Assembly (NCBI RefSeq): GCF_021228125.1
Contig: NZ_JAJQQS010000013.1
Location: forward strand, 62,001 to 126,000
DNA length: 64,000 nucleotides
Direction of reading: 5' to 3'
Origin: Streptomyces albireticuli
GTDB taxonomy: Bacteria > Actinomycetota > Actinomycetes > Streptomycetales > Streptomycetaceae
Within the stretch, counting starts at the first letter, position 1; every line of letters starts with the position of its first letter. A model generated the notes under the pieces. The model was not told the DNA's origin and ran no database searches. It worked only from the letters and a program-made list of their open reading frames with translations. Of this stretch, positions 61,001 through 64,000 are shown one piece after another. The translations under genes and the position numbers were made by a program.

Positions 61001-61472
61001 CGGTGCCGGGGCCGCAGGCGGGGAGCAGCCTGGCCGCCTCGTCGTCGCCCCAGCGGGCGCGGACGGACCGTACGAGGGTGTCCGCGAGCGCGGTGCGCCG
61101 GCCGGCGACGACGGCGCGCGTGAGTTCGCGCCGTACGGCGGCCGGGGCGTCCTCCATCGCCGCCGTGACTGCGGCGTCCGGTACGTCCCCCCGCCGGACG
61201 GCGGTGACGGCGTGGTGCCGTACGGCCGATTCGGGGTCGGTCAGGCGGGCCTGGAGCCAGGCGGAGTCATGGCCCGCTCGCGCGGCCAGCGCCGCGAGCC
61301 CCCGTCCGTACGCCCCGCGCCGCGCCAGCTCGGCCACCACCGGGCCGAGCTCCCCGCTGTCGCGCAGTTCCCGGGCGCGGAGTGCGGTGTGGCGCAGGCG
61401 CCGGGGGCGGGGCATCGGGTCGATGACGGCGAGCAGCTCGTCGACGAGCGCGGCCGGGGACTTCTGGATCAT
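58098..61472 (-). CDS. Giant helical-repeat (HEAT-like) protein, 1,124 aa
   Basis: Almost entirely alpha-helical, with Arg/Ala/Leu/His-rich helix pairs of about 35-40 residues. Examples: DPESAVRHHAVTAVRRGDVPDAAV, AVPHLERVATDALEARDL, THQRAAAIRGAAWIPGHGTE, and the C-terminal HPHPDVRDAALALTTAAE, all typical of HEAT units. There is no signal, membrane span or catalytic motif. ATG 61472 has no strong ribosome site. Such proteins act as scaffolds; a conflict-system or surveillance role has been suggested for some long-repeat proteins, without evidence here. Function is unknown. Confidence 0.78.
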   Translation of the reverse strand: MIQKSPAALVDELLAVIDPMPRPRRLRHTALRARELRDSGELGPVVAELARRGAYGRGLAALAARAGHDSAWLQARLTDPESAVRHHAVTAVRRGDVPDAAVTAAMEDAPAAVRRELTRAVVAGRRTALADTLVRSVRARWGDDEAARLLPACGPGTVAELLPGLFHRVTGWTGLARHHSAAILDEAGRQLAAIPETSRRDWWAANAASVAATVETEPQRVLDLLERYCHDELPDRVQHRISRLAAAAPGRTVRLLLAPERGTAHPLRLGTPVLRTLVRHDPPELTDLARALGHDQRALAHLLRRMAPSRRAACYDAAMTGRATGHSVLSDELLEALPRARREAEARRMAAQAREHGATWQRVLGCVAFLPVAEARPELLAATRRPLPEDRAYAYQLLLRNAARTREPAAVTALLADDLDRLRNEQDPVRSPALTALAGIHPALFTREAVPHLERVATDALEARDLSWNGVSALGDLAHSLLREHAGTAGKELTDWALRTLTRLLPHSRPRLEGLRHGQERAILDALLPSVEAAAARADHAPLLHLARGLGRRAHAFPEIQDLLRRAVREGTDGTAIQAVWLWLDDPRTSDERLCELLALDASFATHPLVARVLANRRTDLLDIVLGDTPPYGRLLPANRHWLPLVGPCAASWTPRQQAAAARLLARAAQDTSLTTHQRAAAIRGAAWIPGHGTEILRHHADGAEVPLAEAALAALAHTDRPGEHLTALLAHAGGDRARVAIYAATRVSRFVAPSHLAVALRGLLLADGGVKVTSRKEAARLAAAVLPVREAAALLAEACAHPGQHRDVQAACVAVTTDLLDLPEAWEMLEAAVTGRRELRSAVLGTSPYQLREEHRTRYAGLVHAMCRTDDPEVAEAGYAALEEWSRWVPEAAGTLVDVVTDLDDRTGWRTAATTLCRVVTTGPSGTPDPAPLLRALGILIAADAGGGTPDAEPDRDRPAPRRVRHVVARLIAGGRWNRRLTSPVTHAVVELLRTSPDFVADAVELTAQNLDLDATPDALAAELTRLAGLHDGRPALAARTAEGLDQRLRTSRNGDDHAFGQAARTLSQDGGHAAGLLAVTLTATGGRRTDWADHWRESLRELRRHPHPDVRDAALALTTAAE

Positions 61473-61523
61473 GCCGGGGATTGTCGCCGACGCCGGCCCT
61501 TCCGGACCAATCGTTATCGGAGG

Positions 61524-61564
61524 GGCTCCGTGCCCGGTTCAGGGAGGCTCCGTGCCCGGTTCAG
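61524..61564. repeat. 22-bp-period tandem duplication at a gene 3' end
   Basis: GGCTCCGTGCCCGGTTCAG is present at 61524-61542 and 61546-61564. The second copy ends inside the stop codon region of the next leftward gene (stop 61561-61563). Confidence 0.85.
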
Positions 61565-62043
61565 CGGGGCGAGGGCCGGTGGACCAGCGGCGCGGCACGG
61601 GCCACGAACGCCTCTATGGCGTCGCGCGCCCGGGCGTCCAGCCCGTCCCGCTCCGGCTGGTCCCCCGCCGTCGACACGTCCCGCGTGCACGCGTAGGCCC
61701 GCTCGGCCGCGCGGATCACTTCCGGGTCGTCGGTGAGCAGTTTGATCCGGTAGAGGACCTGCCGTGTCGCGGTCCGGAGGCGGTGCGCCTCGTCGCGGGC
61801 CGTGACGAAGTCCTGTCCGCCCGGGTCCTGCCGCATGCGGTACCAGCGGTCCGCCTGGCCGTGGCGGTATTCCTCCGCCGCCGCGGCGAACGCGCTGAAC
61901 GTGGCCATGCGCTCCTGCCGAAGCGCCTCGGAGCGGGCGAACAACTCCCCGCGCCTGGAGGCGAGGCGTTGGAAGACCTGGGTGACCACGGCACCCAGGA
62001 GAGTGCCCCCGACGGCTACGACACTTGTCCATATGGCTTCCAC
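61561..62043 (-). CDS. Membrane-anchored helical hypothetical protein, 160 aa
   Basis: An N-terminal hydrophobic span (about 4-24: IWTSVVAVGGTLLGAVVTQVF) is followed by a basic/acidic coiled-coil-like helix (RLASRRGELFARSEALRQERMATFSAFAAAAEEYR) and a further helical region. Such proteins are widespread and uncharacterised in Streptomyces. GTG 62043 is the chosen start; a ribosome site is not obvious. The stop is part of a duplicated 19-bp sequence. Confidence 0.75.
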   Translation of the reverse strand: MEAIWTSVVAVGGTLLGAVVTQVFQRLASRRGELFARSEALRQERMATFSAFAAAAEEYRHGQADRWYRMRQDPGGQDFVTARDEAHRLRTATRQVLYRIKLLTDDPEVIRAAERAYACTRDVSTAGDQPERDGLDARARDAIEAFVARAAPLVHRPSPR

Positions 62044-62146
62044 GGCACCAGCTGATCACAGCGGGCGCCGGTGCGTCGGGGCCTCGTCGGAACGCGCCGG
62101 GAAGCCGGTGACCGCACTCGCCGAAACCCGTTCTCCCCGCGCGGAG

Positions 62147-62707
62147 TCAGGACTGCCCCTTGGCCGCCCGCCATTCCGGTGCGAGCACCGACCAGATCTC
62201 CTCGTCGTGCCGCTTGCCCCGGTACAGGTAGCTCTCCCGCAGCACGCCGTCCTTCGTCATCCCGAGCCGCCGGGCTACGGCGATGCTGGGTTCGTTCTCC
62301 GCCGAGACCCACCACTCCACGCGGTGGATGCCGCGCTCCTCGACGGCCCAGTCGACGATCGCGCGTACGGCGCGGGTCACGAGCCCCTTGCCCACCGCGG
62401 ACGGCTCGAGCCAGCAGCCCGCCTCGGCGGTGCGCTGTGCGACGTCCATCCTCCGGAAGAGCACCGCGCCGACCAGCCGGCCGTCCGTCCGGATGCCGTA
62501 GAGGCGCCCGGCGTCGGCCGCGGTCCGCTCCGCGTAGGCCTGGAGGAACGCGCGGCTGGACTCCAGGTCGGTGACGACGTCGGGCAGTCCGTTGTACTGT
62601 CCGATGAACTCCCGCCCCCGGTCCACATGGGCCAGGAACTCCTCGGCCCGCCACGGTTCGAGCGGGCACAGCTCGGCCCCGTCGTCGCCCAGGGATATCG
62701 CGTACAT
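62147..62707 (-). CDS. GNAT acetyltransferase, RimJ/RimL type (copy 2)
   Basis: A 186-residue paralogue of the enzyme at 32981-33544: start YAISLGDDGAELCPLEPW, acetyl-CoA motif VGKGLVTRAVRAIVDWAVEERGIHRVEW, NEPSIAVARRLGMTKDGVLRES, end EEIWSVLAPEW. ATG 62707 follows GGAAGGTGACG. The two copies share the same length and layout throughout, so a duplication is likely. The substrate is unknown. Confidence 0.9.
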   Translation of the reverse strand: MYAISLGDDGAELCPLEPWRAEEFLAHVDRGREFIGQYNGLPDVVTDLESSRAFLQAYAERTAADAGRLYGIRTDGRLVGAVLFRRMDVAQRTAEAGCWLEPSAVGKGLVTRAVRAIVDWAVEERGIHRVEWWVSAENEPSIAVARRLGMTKDGVLRESYLYRGKRHDEEIWSVLAPEWRAAKGQS

Positions 62708-62829
62708 CGTCACCTTCCACGGTCGGCACCAGCGCGCTCGGCGCGAGCGGATCTTCTCATGGGAGGTGTCACGGCGGGCCGGGCAGGACGGGCGCCCGGG
62801 CGAAGGGCCGGCCGTCACACCGTCCCCCG

Positions 62830-63405
62830 TCACTCCGGCGGCAGGACGCGTGTGACCACCGTTTCCACCAGTGCGTCGAGGTCCCTGTCGGAGAGCATCT
62901 CCGGCAGGGTGAAGTACTCCACCAGAAGGCCGGTCATGGCGAGGTAGAGGACGAGCACGGTGTCCTCGTCGCCGGGCAGGCCGGCGTCCAGGTGGAAGCG
63001 GACGTTCTCGTCCAGGGCGGCGCGGACGGCGCGGTTGAGTTCGGCCTGGAGGGCCGGACGGCGGGTGGCCTCCAGGCGGAGTTCCAGCATGGCCAGGTAA
63101 CCGGTGCGTTCGGCGGTCATGCGGCGCACCAGCCACCGCATCAGCTCGACGACCAGTTCACGGGTGGGCGCGGGGCGCATGGCCTCGTCGACCTGGGCCG
63201 GGTCGGGGGCCATACGCACATGGATGCGGCTGCCCGCCTGGGTGAACAGGTCGTCCCTGCTGGCGAAGTAGTTGGACGCCGTGCCGACGGGGACACCCGC
63301 CTGGGTGTCGACCGCGCGAAAGGTAAGGCCGCGCGCCCCCTCGCGCGCCAATACCTCGATGGCGGCGTCGACGAGCGCCGTTCTGCGTTCGGGATTCCTG
63401 GCCAT
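62830..63405 (-). CDS. TetR-family regulator, 191 aa
   Basis: HTH at about 8-52 (RRTALVDAAIEVLAREGARGLTFRAVDTQAGVPVGTASNYFASRDDLF, in parts), with a helical ligand domain containing ELMRWLVRRMTAERTGYLAMLELRLEATRRP. ATG 63405 follows GGAGACGCGG. Divergent from a dihydrofolate-reductase-family gene, with a 20-bp palindrome just upstream of its own start, so it probably represses both. The ligand is unknown. Confidence 0.9.
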   Translation of the reverse strand: MARNPERRTALVDAAIEVLAREGARGLTFRAVDTQAGVPVGTASNYFASRDDLFTQAGSRIHVRMAPDPAQVDEAMRPAPTRELVVELMRWLVRRMTAERTGYLAMLELRLEATRRPALQAELNRAVRAALDENVRFHLDAGLPGDEDTVLVLYLAMTGLLVEYFTLPEMLSDRDLDALVETVVTRVLPPE

Positions 63406-63443
63406 CCGCGTCTCCTCCGACTTTCCGTGCGGCTTCCGAGGGA

Positions 63444-63502
63444 CTTCCGAAAAACTTCGGAAGAAAGGTCTTGCGCAACCACTACAGATGAAGCACTATA
63501 TG
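63444..63502. promoter_or_regulatory. TetR operator and rightward promoter
   Basis: CTTCCGAA (63444-63451) and TTCGGAAG (63456-63463) form a perfect inverted repeat around AAAC. Just after it, TTGCGC (63471-63476), a 17-bp spacer and CACTAT (63494-63499) make a plausible rightward promoter. Binding at the palindrome would block the -35 region of both directions. Confidence 0.6.
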
Positions 63503-63579
63503 CGAAGTGGTTCTCCGGTGGGGTGAGGAATCCCGCCACGACCACCTCACCTCATCTCCCACAGAAACCGAGGATCACC

Positions 63580-64000
63580 TTGCGCCACCTCACCTACTTC
63601 GTCGCCTGCTCGATCGACGGCTTCATCGGCGACCCGAGTGGTGACGCTTCCTCCATGTACCAGTACGTCGACGAGGAGTTCCTCGACTTCCTCAAGACGG
63701 ACTACCCGGAGACCATCTCGGCCGGAGGCCGGGCGGCCCTCGGCCTCGAGGGCCTGGAGAGCCGCCGGTTCGACACGGTCGTCCAGGGCCGCGCCAGCTA
63801 CCAGCTCGCCCTGGACGCCGGCGTCACCAGCCCGTACGGGCACCTCCGCGAGTACGTCGCGTCGCGCACGGTCGGCGAGTCGCCCGACGCGAACGTCACG
63901 CTCATCACCGAGGACCTGGTCGGCAAGATCCGCGAACTGAAGGCCGAGGACAGCGAGCTGGGCATCTGGCTCTGCGGCGGCTCGCGCGTCGCGGGCGAGC
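63580..64000 (+). CDS. Dihydrofolate-reductase-family protein (RibD C-terminal type), cut by window end
   Basis: TTG 63580 follows GAGGATCACC. The visible 140 residues show RHLTYFVACSIDGFIGDPSGD (the family's SLDGxIA-like motif) and the end GIWLCGGSRVAGE, matching LxGGxxL/R of RibD_C proteins. Relatives are NADPH-dependent reductases of unknown substrate in Streptomyces. Regulated, by context, by the divergent TetR protein. The 3' end is outside the window. Confidence 0.88.
   Translation, partial: MRHLTYFVACSIDGFIGDPSGDASSMYQYVDEEFLDFLKTDYPETISAGGRAALGLEGLESRRFDTVVQGRASYQLALDAGVTSPYGHLREYVASRTVGESPDANVTLITEDLVGKIRELKAEDSELGIWLCGGSRVAGE

Noticed and set aside
58032..61736. A 1,234-codon frame opposite the helical-repeat gene
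   Set aside because: Gly/Arg/Val-rich shadow composition and no recognisable domain; the sense gene has better start, stop and terminator.
1..64000. tRNA, rRNA, insertion sequence, prophage or integration-site signatures
   Set aside because: No transposase, integrase or structural RNA gene was recognised on either strand; composition is even across the window.

Overview
This window looks like chromosome from a Streptomyces-type actinomycete. Overall GC is very high, third codon positions are strongly GC-biased, GTG and TTG starts are common, and several promoters appear to drive leaderless or nearly leaderless genes. The gene set is typical of the genus: an AfsR-like SARP regulator, HelR, small secreted and lipid-anchored proteins, a TAT-exported glycosidase, and paired regulator/enzyme genes. 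About 60 protein genes are supported. No tRNA, rRNA, CRISPR array or insertion sequence was seen.

Region 1 (1-5.4 kb) is the edge of a biosynthetic locus. A ketosynthase (cut by the window edge), an acyl carrier protein and a SAM methyltransferase run leftward. Two free-standing NRPS-type condensation enzymes run rightward. The divergent promoter carries three TTCATC repeats at 11-bp spacing, 8 bp upstream of a -10 hexamer, which is the layout of SARP/PhoP-type activator sites. Next (5.4-7.7 kb) comes helR behind a rifamycin-associated element. At 8.0-10.6 kb is an XRE regulator / ImmA-IrrE metallopeptidase / 7-TM protein cassette with a large hairpin between the first two genes. At 10.6-23.4 kb are a tyrosine phosphatase, two exported proteins, a 912-residue SARP-NB-ARC regulator, a coupled pair of unknown genes, a hydrolase, a GNAT enzyme followed by an 82-bp tandem duplication, a bacterial GH47 alpha-mannosidase and an SDR.

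Region 2 (24.2-30.6 kb) is a candidate conflict or cell-fate system: a 1,665-residue TPR-CHAT (caspase-like) protein, divergent from a small Cys-rich protein and a membrane protein. From 30.8 to 46.8 kb lie mostly single metabolic and stress genes: GapDH, two VOC proteins, a cupredoxin, an FAD monooxygenase, a trypsin-like protease, an SDR, a MerR regulator, a DUF4291 protein, a cupin, and a P450/TetR pair with a 30-bp operator.

Region 3 (46.9-49.9 kb) is a compact RiPP locus: a 35-residue precursor, a 13-bp hairpin, a B12-type radical SAM enzyme with a CX7CX2C cluster motif, and a DUF5825-type partner, closed by a strong terminator. It is the clearest candidate for an uncharacterised biosynthetic system.

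Region 4 (50-64 kb) holds a lipoprotein, an AraC/GyrI regulator, an MscS channel, a YdcF protein, an ECF sigma factor overlapping a CU044_5270-type membrane partner, a 1,124-residue helical-repeat protein, a GNAT that is a paralogue of the one at 33 kb, and a TetR/dihydrofolate-reductase-family pair around a palindromic operator.
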